DNA of 64,000 bases from Physcia stellaris (GCA_018902385.1 JABSSW010000011.1:310001-374000), one strand, 5' to 3'. Counted from the first letter of the stretch, positions 47,075-58,916 are shown. Numbers and translations are program-made. The notes: a model not told the origin generated them from the letters alone.

Positions 47075-47127
47075 CCTGTCAAGAATTCTACAAATAGTAG
47101 AATGTATCCTACGAATAGTGACAGCCT
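47075..47127 (-). repeat. MULE outer terminal inverted repeat, right
   Basis: Pairs with 41444-41496. It is unmutated and followed directly by TTTACTTA. Confidence 0.85.
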
Positions 47128-47303
47128 TTACTTAGGTATGAAATGAGATTTAATCGAGTCAAGCTGTTCTGACTAAGCACTGCCCTTGACTGACACAAGG
47201 TCACGTGGACTATAAGCATCACATCGTATTTGAATTGAAGATTACGGAAATTTCAGTGTAGAACTTGTTGAAAGTTTAGCTTGTTGCTACTGTAAAACAA
47301 TTG

Positions 47304-47615
47304 CTACTGTGAATGGAGCAGGCTACAATCATAAGCATCTTCATGGCGAATCAGTTCCCAATTCTGCATGCTCATTGTCAATCTTGTCAGAAGTTGACTA
47401 ATGATGAGTTCGCTAGCCGTCATATCAAGCTCGCTAGTCCATGTTGCAAGATGTAAAATAGCTTGCGATTCATGCAGTAAAGAAAAAGTACTGTAATGAG
47501 CGAACGCTCGGCGGACTATCCCTGGCGCTAGAAGGTTCCTAATCGCCAAATGGTACAACCAGGAATGATGATCTAGCAGCACGCTGGCTGTTTGCATTGC
47601 CTTCAGGGATATCAA
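47304..47615 (-). CDS. Uncertain small ORF
   Basis: A 103-residue minus-strand frame with normal base composition and protein-like content (LLDHHSWLYHLAIRNLLAPG, SELIISQLLTRL) but no recognised domain, promoter or splice partner. It lies between the MULE pair and a conserved fungal gene. It may be a fragment of a gene cut off by the insertion, or chance. Confidence 0.22.
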   Translation of the reverse strand: MISLKAMQTASVLLDHHSWLYHLAIRNLLAPGIVRRAFAHYSTFSLLHESQAILHLATWTSELDMTASELIISQLLTRLTMSMQNWELIRHEDAYDCSLLHSQ

Positions 47616-47734
47616 GACATGGCGAACGTTGAAGCGTTGTATGCAATAATGGTGATCCGATAAGTCAGACTGCTCCTCGAGAAAAGGTCCGGAATCCGAG
47701 GAATGATAGCTTTGGCGGATGGGCTACTCCCAAG

Positions 47735-48481
47735 CTAGTCCATGTAGAAGTCACCCTTGAGAATACGCTCTTGGAATGCATCCGGCTTCGGACGCTCCAG
47801 TTTAACGGGTTGTTGTTGGGCGGGGGGCTGCGTGGCAGCGTTCGGAACGGTCTTAGGAGGCTCCCGCGGAGATACTCCCGTCGTAAGACTAGTGATAGAG
47901 GATGACCTCTCGGCTCTAGATCTGAGTTGCTCAGACCACTTAAAGCCTTCGCCTGAGCGTTGATTGAACTGGTTAGAAAGCCTCTTTGCATGATCGGTAG
48001 GACTTTTCTGGCTCGATGACAAAGCCCGCGCTTGAGCGACTGAAGAAGATGTTGAATTACCATTATCACTTCCAGCCTTCAGTCTAGCCTCCTGATACGC
48101 TCTAGCCCCAAAACTCAAACGTCTTCCAAAAGCTGACGATGGAGACGTGTTTGGGGGTGCGTCCCCTTCCTCAATGGCATTCTCGTCAATGGAATTGGTG
48201 CCGCCGCTGGAACAGCTCTCGGCCCGGTTCCTGAAGCCGGCGAGTGAGGATTGGGTTGGTGAGCCACTCAGCCCCAAAGCTGAGATGGAGGTTCGGCGCC
48301 GTTGCTGAGCCTGAGCATTTGCTGCGGCGGTGGTTATAGGTCCAGGGTAGATTCCAGTGCCGTTGTTCATACTGGTAGGAGATCGACCAAATATATCCGA
48401 GAACTTCTGGCTTTGGCTGAACGAGGCCCGACGAGCTGAAGAAGAGGCAGGTGTAGGTGGAGGTGAGTTCTCTTCAGACAT
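47735..48481 (-). CDS. Conserved Ser-rich fungal protein of unknown function
   Basis: 248 aa, single exon, starting at ATG 48481 (MSEENSPPPTPASSS). The frame runs further upstream but that part has no conserved look. Repeated blocks are typical of a protein found across filamentous ascomycetes: RRASFSQSQKFSDIFGRSP, YPGPITTAAANAQ, RRRTSISALGLSGSPTQ, FGRRLSFGARAYQEAR, FKWSEQLRSRAERSSS, and the C-terminus PDAFQERILKGDFYMD. It is disordered with many possible phosphosites and has no enzymatic motif. The function is not known to me. Confidence 0.82.
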   Translation of the reverse strand: MSEENSPPPTPASSSARRASFSQSQKFSDIFGRSPTSMNNGTGIYPGPITTAAANAQAQQRRRTSISALGLSGSPTQSSLAGFRNRAESCSSGGTNSIDENAIEEGDAPPNTSPSSAFGRRLSFGARAYQEARLKAGSDNGNSTSSSVAQARALSSSQKSPTDHAKRLSNQFNQRSGEGFKWSEQLRSRAERSSSITSLTTGVSPREPPKTVPNAATQPPAQQQPVKLERPKPDAFQERILKGDFYMD

Positions 48482-49537
48482 GATATGGAAGTCTGAAGTT
48501 TGGTCCACTACTTGAAACACGCCAAAGCACGGTTCGGTCACCAAAGAGGGTCCCCCACGCGTCAGGATATGTCTGAAGGAAGAATGTAAACAAAGTGAGG
48601 TGATGATGGCAACGATATGCAAGGAAGTAGAACAAGCGGAAGGAAGATTGACGGGTATGGTAACTCAAGGAGATATCGGAGTACTCTAGTAGTGATAACG
48701 GTTGAGCGTTGAGCAGGGAAGGGAAATATCACAATGTGGGGTAAATTGGCTTTGGCACTAACCGTGGGGTGCGTTAGCGTGTTGACCCCTGTTGCGTCGA
48801 TCATGTCATCGAGATCCGAGCCAGAAAATATTAATGCTCGAGACAAAGAGAAATCTATGGCTTCTTTGAAGATGACGACAGAGCCACGATCTAGTTGCAA
48901 CAACACCCTTTCACCAGTGCCAGCCACTCATTGCCGCACCGGAAGATTGCCTGAACTCGCGAGACAGGACGGATAGCGGCAGGATTTGGGCGCACGATAG
49001 TTGGACAGGATCACTTTGCATTCTTTTGTATGCACCGAGTATACATTGCTGCTCTTATACCTTAGCCCCCCAAATGCTCCGGTTTAGTTAGGGTATCATG
49101 CAGTATGAGGAACGAGTCGTAGTCTATCTCCCCGCTTGGAATGGCTGAAAGGCTATTTGCTCATCAACTGCAGCTTCACATATCTTTTCGCCAGCGAATG
49201 CGGGCCAAAGATGACCCTGCATGCAGTAATTCCGACCAACAAGACTTGAAATGACCCTCTTGCTGAAAGGTCACGGCGCATCTGTTGTTATCGACTTGCT
49301 CTCATCGAAAGCTCACAGTGATGTTTTGATCTTCATGTCTGTCCATGGTCAGTCGGAATCAAGAGTAGTATGGAGATCGCAGATATTGGTCTAGAGATTA
49401 TGACGTGTTCCGAGTAATCTGCATCACCAATTATGGTGGCATTTCATAGGTGGTTCGTTGTCTTGCACAACGCGTCCGGCGTGTCCGAGTTCTAAACACG
49501 ACATTCGAGACATGTCACCATTGATGGGTTTCATGAG
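48482..49537. other. Intergenic, no supported gene
   Basis: About 1 kb between two minus-strand genes. A 121-residue minus frame at 48562-48927 has no domain and overlaps the probable 5' leader of the conserved gene. Nothing else is supportable. Confidence 0.45.
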
Positions 49538-50655
49538 TCAGACTTTGATCATCAGAATCTGTAATACTCGTTAGACCGATGAAGTATTGTCTCAGAAGTG
49601 ATTCGTACCTCGTTCAGCGCCTTAGGATCCATCAAGGCCATCTTTTTCTGCTGAACATATCGAGACCTTACGTTGGGCCTTCCGCTATTCTGTATCTTCG
49701 GTGGTGCTCTAGGTTGCACTGCATCAACTGTTACAACCTGCCTAGCACTGTCTTGTGTCCTGGACGCCTTCGTATTTGAATCGACTTTTCCCAAGCGTCT
49801 CAAACGTCTTTCTTCCCTACGAACCCGTCGATCTAATTTTCTCTGAACTCTCTGCGCTGATTTTCCCTTTTCACCTTTACTTGTGTCGGTGTTCTCTACG
49901 TGGGCTTCCATGGCTTCCATGGCTTCCCTCGCCTCTCGTTCCGGAGAAATAGGGTCGGAATCGCAGGTAGTACGCTCATCTCCAATACGTTGATTTCCAA
50001 GGAGGTCTCTGACTCCCGATTTCCGGCTCTTCTTAGGCTTTTTCGACTTCTTCGACATATTCTTGGCGTCGGTGTCTGTCGCAGTGATGAGAGGTTCGAG
50101 GTCTGGCTGAGGAGCATGTGGATTGGCAGGCGCTTCTTTTTCTGTAGGAATTGAAATTTCGGTACCCGGAATGTCCTCGACAGCCTCTTCAATTTTGTCG
50201 CCCACCAAGAAGCCCCCACTGACAAATCGGAGGGCTCCCCACTTGTTCTCGGTGTACACAGCTCTTCTCAGATCGTCTCTCGTTCTCTGTTCTTTCTCCA
50301 ACTCGTCTTCTTGTTTTCCATTCAATCGACCGAGGAGGCCTTGGAAAGCATCAAGTCCTGTAGGAGGAAGATTGACGCCTGATTTCGCGCCAAGTCCCAA
50401 AGTATCATCCTTCAAAGCTACTCGGATGTATGATGTGTCCTTTGGCCTTGTATATGGCTTTCCGCGTGCGCCCAAAGACGCTCCGGGTGTCCAGCCTTTC
50501 GATTGAAGGAGTCTTTGGCCATAGCCATCTGACGAGCGGCTCCACGTGGTATTATTGGGATCATGGGAAAGCTTTGTGCGCCTTGGTAGTTTGTCAGCAT
50601 GGTTCTAGGAACATTAGTATAGTAGAGTTTACTTTCGTCCGCCTCCAAGTCCCAT
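49538..50655 (-). CDS. PXR1: G-patch protein PXR1/GNO1 (PinX1-related)
   Basis: Nucleolar cofactor of the helicase Prp43 in rRNA processing; also a telomerase inhibitor in other fungi and animals. Exons are 50655-50633, 50581-49609 and 49558-49538 (338 aa). The first exon is 23 nt (MGLGGGRK) and the last is only 21 nt, giving the family's C-terminus NEILMIK. The G-patch (about residues 22-75) reads TTWSRSSDGYGQRLLQSKGW then PGASLGAR, followed by IRVALKDDTLGLGA and GLDAFQGLLGRLNGK. A KSKKPKKSRKSG region and a basic coiled coil (RVQRKLDRRVRREERRLRRL) follow. The start codon is 52 bp from an LTR retrotransposon. Confidence 0.93.
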
Positions 50656-50706
50656 TGCCGTGTTGTAGACAAGCGAGGTAGACGAGGAAATTGAATAGTT
50701 TTGTAC

Positions 50707-50854
50707 TGATGGAGTGCAAAATGCACCTTTCTCAATTAGCCTAGCCTAGCAGCAGCATAAGTGACCATCTGATCATCAAAGACTTTTTTTCATCATCATA
50801 CAATGCATTCTGATTTTAGTCATTGATTTCTATTCATCAATGACTAGTTCTTCA
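50707..50854 (+). repeat. 5' LTR
   Basis: TGATGGAG...TTCTTCA. The outer (left) half is unmutated (AGCCTAGCCTAGCAGCAG). The inner half shows C-to-T changes relative to the 3' LTR (for example ATCCACCAGTG has become ATTCATCAATG). Confidence 0.88.
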
Positions 50855-51077
50855 GTGAAAATCGAACAAAAATCGTAACAAATTGATGTTGCAAACTCAA
50901 ACAAAAATACGTGTTTGAAAATTTCTCATTCATTTTGCATTTTATTCGTGTTGTTCCGATCAGAAGAACTTGATCGAAAAAAAATTTCTTCATTTAATCA
51001 TCGTTACGTGCATTTTGCCATAATCAGAAGAATTTGACTGAACAAAACTAGAAACTATCGAAAAATCGAATAATTTT

Positions 51078-52852
51078 ATGACGAGTCGAATATTTCATTT
51101 TTCATTTTTCGAAAAAAACTTGCAAATTACATCAAAATCTAAAAAAAAAAATCATTTTTTTTTTGTTAAACAAACGATTGTTAACAAAGTTAAATCATTT
51201 TTCAAGCGTGATTTCTTTTATTCACTCGATCAAAATCAATTTTACACAGTTTTTTTTGAAGATAGTTTCGAAAAAATTTCGTCATCGCTAGAAAAGTTTG
51301 CTTTTTCGAAAGAAATCTCATTTAGCAAGTCAGAGTTCGAGCTAAATTTTTTTAAATCAATCATTTTCAATTCGTCAAATTCAATTTTATTTACGATGAT
51401 TTCAGTCAAAATTCGATTCTTTAAGAAGCTTCGAGACGAAAGAAAAAATTCGAAAGAATACATTGAAAACATAAATTGAACATACGAACGAAATTTCAAG
51501 ACGATTGACGTCGATGAGATTACGATTAACAAATTCAAACGAATGTTGTTTCGTCAGAATTTGAAAAATGATGTTCATGCTTGATACAGAAATCTGAAAT
51601 CAGATCTCAAACAGAATTGATTTAAATTGCTGAAATTCTTCTTAAAATACTATGAAATTTTCGTGAAAGATGTTCAGACTAAAAAGTTTGAACTAAAAAT
51701 GCAATTGACTCAATTGAAGCAAAAAAATCAAAAATTGATTTTCGATTATATCAAACGAGCTTCAGATATTTCGCGAAAGCTATTTAACGACGAAATTGAT
51801 GTCGAAATGATTATTTTGCGAAATATGAAAAACGTTTCGAAAAAAAAACAAATAAATTTCGAATGTCAGAAAAAACAGAATTACAATTTTATCGTTGTGA
51901 ATAAGTTGATTAAAACAATTTACAATGAAATAAACAAGTTCAATTCATTTGATTCGAAATACAAAAAAACTATGCAAATGATGTTGTCTCATACAACAAA
52001 CTCTGATCAAATCAATGATAAGTTGCTTAAACAAATTTTAATTAATAGTAATCAAATCTTTTCAGCGATGTTTCAGACATTACGTTCACGAATTTCAATT
52101 TTGATCAGTTTACGAATTCGAGTCAGCGAAAGTTTACGAATACGCAACAAAGCGACAAAAATTTTGCACATATAATTTGTTACATATGCAAACAATCAAA
52201 TCATTACGCTTCACATTGTTCAAATCAATCAAAACAAAAGTTTAAAATCACGAAAGTCATCAATCACGCAATGATATCAACTAATCAAATACAATTTCAA
52301 CGACAAGCGAAATATTCATTTGCTTTTAATCAATCATTTTTTTCGAGTGAATTGACTCGACTGAATGCTATTTTTAATCAGTCATTTCATAGTCAAACTG
52401 TCAATAAATCACAACATGAGTTTAAATCAACAATGTCGAATGTCGTAATTTTAACATCATCATTGTCGATTTTGAAAAGAATTAAAATGAAAAATTATCA
52501 CATCGACGACGAGAATAATGATCAGAACTTTTTTTCATCAATGATTTGTATTTTATCAGCACAGAAATTATATTTGATCACAATCATGACTGCGCAAAAT
52601 GTTAAAAACAAACAGAAAACTAATCAAGCAACGACGATTTCGTTTTTCGAAATCAAGAAATCAAAATTCCGATTGAATTCGTCAGCTAAAATCTCGAAAA
52701 AGAGCGTAAAATATGTGTTCAATGCGAAAAGTCAAGATGATGAAAAAAATAAAAAAAATCAAAAATCAAAAAAAATGAATATCTCGAAAGATGAAATTGA
52801 CGAAAATGAATTTACGTTCATTTATCAATCGATTTCGCAGTCAATTTCTTGA
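51078..52852 (+). pseudogene. gag remnant with CCHC zinc knuckle
   Basis: Open pieces at 51078-51479, 51627-52175 and 52271-52852 belong to a gag-type protein: Lys-rich capsid-like helices (LKFFLKYYEIFVKDVQTKKF), then a CCHC knuckle at 52178-52219 reading CYICKQSNHYASHC (C-x2-C-x4-H-x4-C). The knuckle Cys and His residues are all intact. The frames between are closed by stops. Confidence 0.7.
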
Positions 52853-53317
52853 AAAAATAGTCGATCATTTTTCTCACAATTGTCTCAATCGATATCGCAA
52901 AATTCAACTCAATATGAATTTCGAAATTCGTCGTCAACCAAACTCAATAAGAAAGAAAATTTAATTCATTTGATTTCGTACAAGTCTTCAAAAATTCCCG
53001 ATTTTATTCGAAATTTACTCGAAATTAATCGATTCAACGTAAACATCATCATGAATTTGTTTTTGACTTTGTCGTTAAAACAATTTCTCGACAAATTCGA
53101 TGTGATCAGATTAAAACTGACAAAAAACATGCAAAGATTTACTGCGAAATATCGAGTTCGAAAAACTAATGAACAAAATCGAAATCAACAAAAAACGACG
53201 ACGTCATTGATTATGACGATCACAAAAACTAAAACAGAATTATCAGTCATTATAATTCATGCTCACGAAAATGATAAACAATCACAATCTTTGATGATTA
53301 TTTCTTGAATAAACAAT

Positions 53318-53770
53318 GTGAAATTGCCAAAAACACTGATAGATGAAAAATCGATGATGAAATTGATTAATCGTCAAAAATTCTTAGTCATGAAATTTGC
53401 ATTCTTTGTACGAACAAACGATCATTTTCGAATTAATTTAATCACGAATCACGTTGAAACGTTCACAAACTACATCGTATTTTTTGTTAATGTCGAAAAA
53501 ATAAAAACTGTGATTAAAACGTATATCGTGAACAATCAGATTTATGATTTGCTACTGAACATTTCATGAATGAAAAGAGTAGCTTTTAACTCGCATTATG
53601 ACACAAACGAGATAATCATAACTGAAAAAAATGAAAAAGAACGAAAAATGTCAACGCAAATCTTTTCAATTCATGTTGATTTATCAACGATAAAAATGAA
53701 TAACGACGACGAAATTAGCGATCTGATCGACGCTGTCTGTCAACTGTTTTTAAATGAGCAATTAAACTGA
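53318..53770 (+). pseudogene. Retropepsin-like region
   Basis: Two pieces separated by one TGA read as the part between gag and RT in gypsy elements (KTYIVNNQIYDLLLNIS, then MKRVAFNSHYDTNEIII). The catalytic D-T/S-G is not clearly readable. The call depends on position and on the conserved-looking sequence before the RT. Confidence 0.4.
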
Positions 53771-54079
53771 ATACGTACTCAGCGAATGATCACTCGCTGA
53801 GACGTGAATGTCGCAAAGTTGATCAAAATAATTTTAATATATCTAATCAACAATCGTTAGCGTTCATGACGACTATCACTATTTCTACTTTCGTGATTAC
53901 GAAGACAGAATCTATCTTATTTAAATATTCGCTAGATACAAAAAGTGACTTCTCGACGCAAAAAAAATCAATACAACGAGAACTAAATAATGAAAACATG
54001 AATGTTATTGAGAAGTAATTCGAAAAAAGTGAAATTACTATAAAATTAAACGCTGATACAGAAAAAAAAAATGACTAAA

Positions 54080-55720
54080 GCGAAACGACTAATTTACATT
54101 TGAAAAGAATGTTTTGCGATAACAATTAAAGACATACGAATTACAAATTTTATTGAGCATTCAATCGATTTTATTTCGAATGCGAAATCAATTCGAAATA
54201 CGTTATTTAAATACATTTTCAAGAAGAGAGAGTTCGCAAATCGAATTTTTCCAAAATTAGAAAATGCAAACATTATAATCAGAAAAAGCAATTCATGAAA
54301 AATTAAAATCAAATTTTTTTTCAAAAAGAAAAAATCAAAGTTATTGCGAGTGATTCATAACTTTATATTCATCAACAAATACATTATCAAATCAGTTTAT
54401 TTTATGCATCACATGAAAAAAATTATAGTTATTTTTCTGAAGTTCAAGTTTTCGATTTACTTTTGTTCGAACGCAACAAATGACTATTGAGCGATTTCAA
54501 TCAAAAAAAATGATGAAAATAAGATTGAATTTATTATTTCCAGCGATCAATGAATATATCTAAAAATGAATCAAGATTTTAAAGAAAATTCGTTTATCTA
54601 TGCGCAATTTTCGAATTTGATATTTAATTTATTGTCACTCAACGACGTCGACGTGATCAAAATAATCATAATGATTGATAATCATGACGAACTAATCTTC
54701 GCAATTTTTATGAATGATCACGAAACGTCAATTACAGATTACGAAATCTTGTTTAACTTTTTGCACATTCAGTATTTTCTCAAATGTGTTTTTGACTCAA
54801 TATATCTATCTGATTTTAAAACGTATCTGTTTTCGAACAAGTTAGATTTTCTAGAATTTGAAAAGAATGCAAAAAATTTGAGATCAATTCTCAAACATCG
54901 CAACAAAATTTTGAACTGATTTGTTTTTAAAAATCGAAAAAAATTAAATGCGTTTTTATGATTGACGTCTTTCTTACGAATTTTTATACTCGAAAAAGCG
55001 AAACTAATGTTAAAAATGAAAAAAGTCTATTTCATGCTGATGTCAAACGAACTCAAATTCAAGAAAAATCATGATGCAAAAATGAAGTCATGCGACGAAA
55101 ATCTGATCAAATCACATAAAACGTTTCGAGTAAAGCGATCAATCATTCAACGCAAATATGTAAAAAAGAATATTTTCGATTGAAAAGCAAGTCAACAGAA
55201 AACATTCGAATCGATTAAAGAAATTATAGTTAATAATGTCATGACAGAAACAAATTCAACATCTCAATTTCATCTGATCACGAATGTTAGCGAAACGAAA
55301 TTGAGAGTTTGTTTATTTCAATTGCAAAATATTGAAGCAAAAATTGAGATTATCTCGAAATTGCTAATTCATGAAAAAATGTTCATGTTTTTGTTTTATC
55401 GTTTGAACGACGCAAAAACACGATATTCGAATTCTGAACGTGAATGTTATGTCATAATGAAAAATCTAGTCGAAATTAGATGGCTAGTCATGAGCAACAA
55501 ATTTTCAATAATGATGTATATTGATCATGAAACGTTGAAATCAATGTTCGTCACAAAACAAACAAAAAAGAAAAAAATAGTCTCATGATTAAACATGTTG
55601 AAAAAATTCGATTTCAAATTACATCATCGATTCAATAAAGATCAACACATAAATATTGTCGATGAATTTAGCCGAATGCTCACTAGATTGCAAAATGTAA
55701 TTATTTATTCGAAAAAAAAA
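54080..55720 (+). pseudogene. Reverse transcriptase and RNase H remnant
   Basis: RT landmarks survive through stops: RVIHNFIFINKYIIKSVYFM (about 54340), the GxW region, QFSNLIFNLLSL (about 54620), and AIFMNDHETS at about 54700-54725 where the family has Y/F-x-D-D. Thumb and connection follow with LKHRNKILN-stop (a former Trp). RNase H shows RYSNSERECYVIMKNLVEIRW (55421 on) and DHETLKSMF. It ends in HHRFNKDQHINIVDEFSRML, the gypsy RH tail. The catalytic pair is damaged (D to N). Inactive. Confidence 0.8.
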
Positions 55721-55879
55721 CGTCTGACTATGTCAGTGCTAAACGTGAATTTACAAAATTTTAGCATTTATCTGTCGAATGAACAATCTGATCATTCATT
55801 TGAAATTGATAGTGAGCGAAAATCAGAAATTGAACGAAAAACAGAATCGCTATCTATTTTGTTTTCTGAAAAACTGAAT

Positions 55880-57250
55880 AAGTATTATAGATTTCCAATG
55901 TATAGTCAATTGATGAAATATTTCGAAAAAAAGTCAAATGACTTGAAAAAGCAAGAATTGATCGCTAAAAAAATAAAAACTCTCGAAAATAAAATCAATG
56001 TTTACATTTTATTTTCACACGCTATCACAACTCATCTACTTTATCGAGAAACAAACGAGAAAAATAGCATTTGCATAGTCGAAGAAGAAATATCACGATT
56101 TTTCAAAGTAATTCACGAAAATCACGATCATTTCTCGTCAGTTTTAACACTTGATTTTTTGATAAAACGAGTCTATTGATTTACAAGAATAAAAAATATC
56201 GAAACGTGATGTAAAAATTGTCATTTTTGTCAATGTCGATTAAAGAAATCAATTCAACGAATTTCGCTTAGCATTCAGCATTTTCAATCAATGATCATGA
56301 TCGATCTAGATTGATTAAAATCTATATCGTCTTTTTGTTCAGTCACAAATGCTCAATATGTTTGTCTAAAACGAAATTATTGAAGCAAATTCAATTGAGC
56401 AAAAATCTATCGCACACATATTGTTTTGAAAACGCTAAACTTTTTACGAAAGCATATTTGTTCAATTTTCGAATGATCAAAAAAAACGTACATTGACAAT
56501 GATTCTCATTTCGTTAACAACGATATTAACGCAATGTTTATTGAACATGACATTAATCATTTTACAAATTCAATATCGCATTTTTCATCGATTGATCTTT
56601 TGAAACGAACAGTTCAGAAAATGTTGAATTTTATTGCAAAAAATTGTATAAATCGAAAAACAACAAACTCGTGATTTCTGTTTATTCGAAATCATATTTT
56701 TACAATGAATATCAAGTCAGTCAAAACACTAGATTACTTTTCGATTATATTGATGTTAAAATTCGAGTTCAAACAATATCATTTCGATATAAATTCAATA
56801 ATTCTTTCAAATTCAGCAAATGCTGAACAGTTTTTGTCAATTCATCAATATCAAATATATATCGCATTAAGAAAAGAGAACAAATTACTAATTAACGAAA
56901 CAATCAATTATACTCATGACTATCAAAAAAAGAAACAACGACAGCAAAAAATATTCAATTCTGACGATTTAATTCTAATCAAAAATCATCAAGTCGATAA
57001 AAATCATGAAAAAAAATTGAAATCGAAATGACTAAAATTTCGTATAATGCTAGACTGAATTCATCATGAACAAAACGTTCACATCAAGTCAATTCACGAA
57101 AAAAAATCAAAAAAATATCATATCGATGATATTATAACTTATCATCAACGATCAATTCTGACAAATTTACTGATTTCGATCAGCGAAATTTACGACAATA
57201 TACGAATCATCATCAGATCTGAGCAACAAACACTATGTCTAATCATCAAC
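55880..57250 (+). pseudogene. Integrase remnant
   Basis: The zinc-binding N-terminal part reads VIHENHDHFSSVLTLDFL, then a C-x2-C pair at about 56210-56230 (CKNCHFCQC). The core shows DNDSHFVNNDINAMFIEHDI (56494-56553), matching D-N-G-x-x-F and the following strand, and a TVQKMLNFI segment. A C-terminal chromodomain-like or GPY-like part (DDLILIKNHQVDKN) follows. It is broken by several TGA codons. Confidence 0.72.
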
Positions 57251-57590
57251 TAAAAAAAAACTACACATCGTTCGCAATGACGTTAAACTAACAAAAAAAT
57301 AAAAACTTCAAACGAATACGAATCGATTTCGCTTTTCGTTGTCGTCGTTTCTTTCAGCGAATACGAATCGATTTCGTTTTTCGTTACAACATTTTTTTAT
57401 CGAAATTAGCGCGCTTGATTAGTCGCGATGAAATTATTCAATTTTCACTTTACAATTTTTTTCACATTTTCATTTTGTAATTCATCAAACATTCACATTT
57501 CGTTTTGTTTTACAATTTCACTTTGCAATTGCTTCAGACGATATACATTAACGATTTTACGAAACATTTTTTTAGCATCGATCAAATAGA

Positions 57591-58916
57591 ATGATCGACA
57601 ATAAAATCAATGTACTGACCGAAACTGACAGCAAAAAAAATCGAGAAAAAACTAAACGTATCGAAACACGAAAGCGATTCACAAAACAAGATCTATCTAT
57701 TTTTTCGAAATTACAAGTCCAGACTAGAAATCGCAAAAGAACTAGTCAAATCATAAAAAGCGAAAAAGTTGAAAATGACGAATTACTTGACGACGAATAC
57801 GACATTCTCGAAAAAATAATCACATCTAAATCAATTTCTACAGAAAGTCATAAGCGAATCAACGAGTCGAAATTAACTGAGTTAAACAAAAAAAAAGCTA
57901 AATTGATTAACAAACAAGAATTAATGACATCACACGAAGAAAATGTGATCAAAATAATCAAAATTGAATTTTAACGAAATTCGAAAATCGATTTGCTCGT
58001 AGTTTTTCGCTGTGAATTCAACACGATGTATCTATCAACTAGTTCAAATCGAAAAAAAAAAATCATCCATTTTTGAAATTTAATTCATCAGCATTTGAGA
58101 AATGTGTTCATCAAAATACTCGACGAGATGTTCGAAATCAAGTTTGAATCGTATGTTAATTTGTTCATCGAATTTGCAAATGTCGTATTTTCAGAATTTT
58201 TAAATCTCAATCAAGATTTAAAACTAAATCAATTGTTCGTCGTTGAAAACAAAATTCATTTCACTAATTACAACATTTATTTGATCAACATCAAACAAAA
58301 TCTAAATGCAATGATCAAGAATCAAATCAAAACGAAAAAAAAACACATTGCTGTCGAGAGAATACGATTGACGAAAATAATTCACGATCTTTTAATCGAT
58401 CTCGTTTTTTTGAAAAATGATTTTCAATTAACGAACATCAATCTGATTCACAATGTTAACATGTTGACGAAAATATGCGAATTCATTAAAAGAAATTTCT
58501 TAGTCTATGAAAATTATGTTTCGCAATTTAATCAACAAATCATCGATGACAAAACGATGATTTTCGATGTCTGTTATATCATTGACAAATTGTTAAACTT
58601 TTTCTCTTCAGAAATCATGATCACGAACAATGAAAAAATCAAAAAAGTTATGAAAATCGATGACGAAATCACGAATGAAAATCAAAAAAAACACGATCAT
58701 TTCAACGAAATTGAGTCAAAAATCACTCACATGAAATGCGATCGATGTCACATAAAATTGAAAAATCAATCTAAATCGTCAAAAGAAATATCATTCAGTT
58801 TTTTGATTTTAATAGACGCGCATTCATGTCAATGCTCAAAATGCGATTTTGAATTCGAAATTAAAATTATAATCATGATTACGTTTGCGACGAAAATCAA
58901 AATGAAAGATGAATGA
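57591..58916 (+). pseudogene. Extra ORF between integrase and 3' LTR
   Basis: Two open pieces (57591-57974, 127 residues; 58095-58916, 273 residues) lie after the integrase in the same orientation. The first is Lys/Glu-rich. The second is helical (VERIRLTKIIHDLLIDLVFL) and ends in a Cys cluster, CDRCHIKLKNQ then CQCSKCDFEF, possibly metal-binding. There is no signal peptide or TM segment, so it does not look like an envelope gene. Most fungal gypsy elements lack such an ORF. I do not recognise it. Confidence 0.55.

Larger units (their letters stand above)
44319..47127 (+). mobile_element. Mutator-like element (MULE), copy B
   Basis: 2809 bp, same orientation as copy A and collinear with it along the whole length. 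The few indels include a deletion near 46565 that removes one unit of a Phe/Arg-rich repeat. The left end (GATTGTCACTATTCG) is the mutated version of the GGCTGCCAC terminus; the right end (to 47127) is unmutated. Differences from copy A are almost all transitions in CpT/ApG context. Confidence 0.85.

Noticed and set aside
41444-47127. hAT element, because of the 8-bp duplications
   Set aside because: The readable protein is FAR1/MULE with a MULE DDE block and SWIM-like Cys-His, and the inverted repeats are about 53 bp, long for hAT.
48562-48927. Minus-strand 121-residue frame upstream of the conserved Ser-rich gene
   Set aside because: No domain or codon signal; overlaps the likely promoter and leader of that gene.
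57591-58916. Envelope gene of the gypsy element
   Set aside because: No signal peptide, membrane helix or glycosylated ectodomain pattern; the C-terminal Cys cluster looks intracellular.
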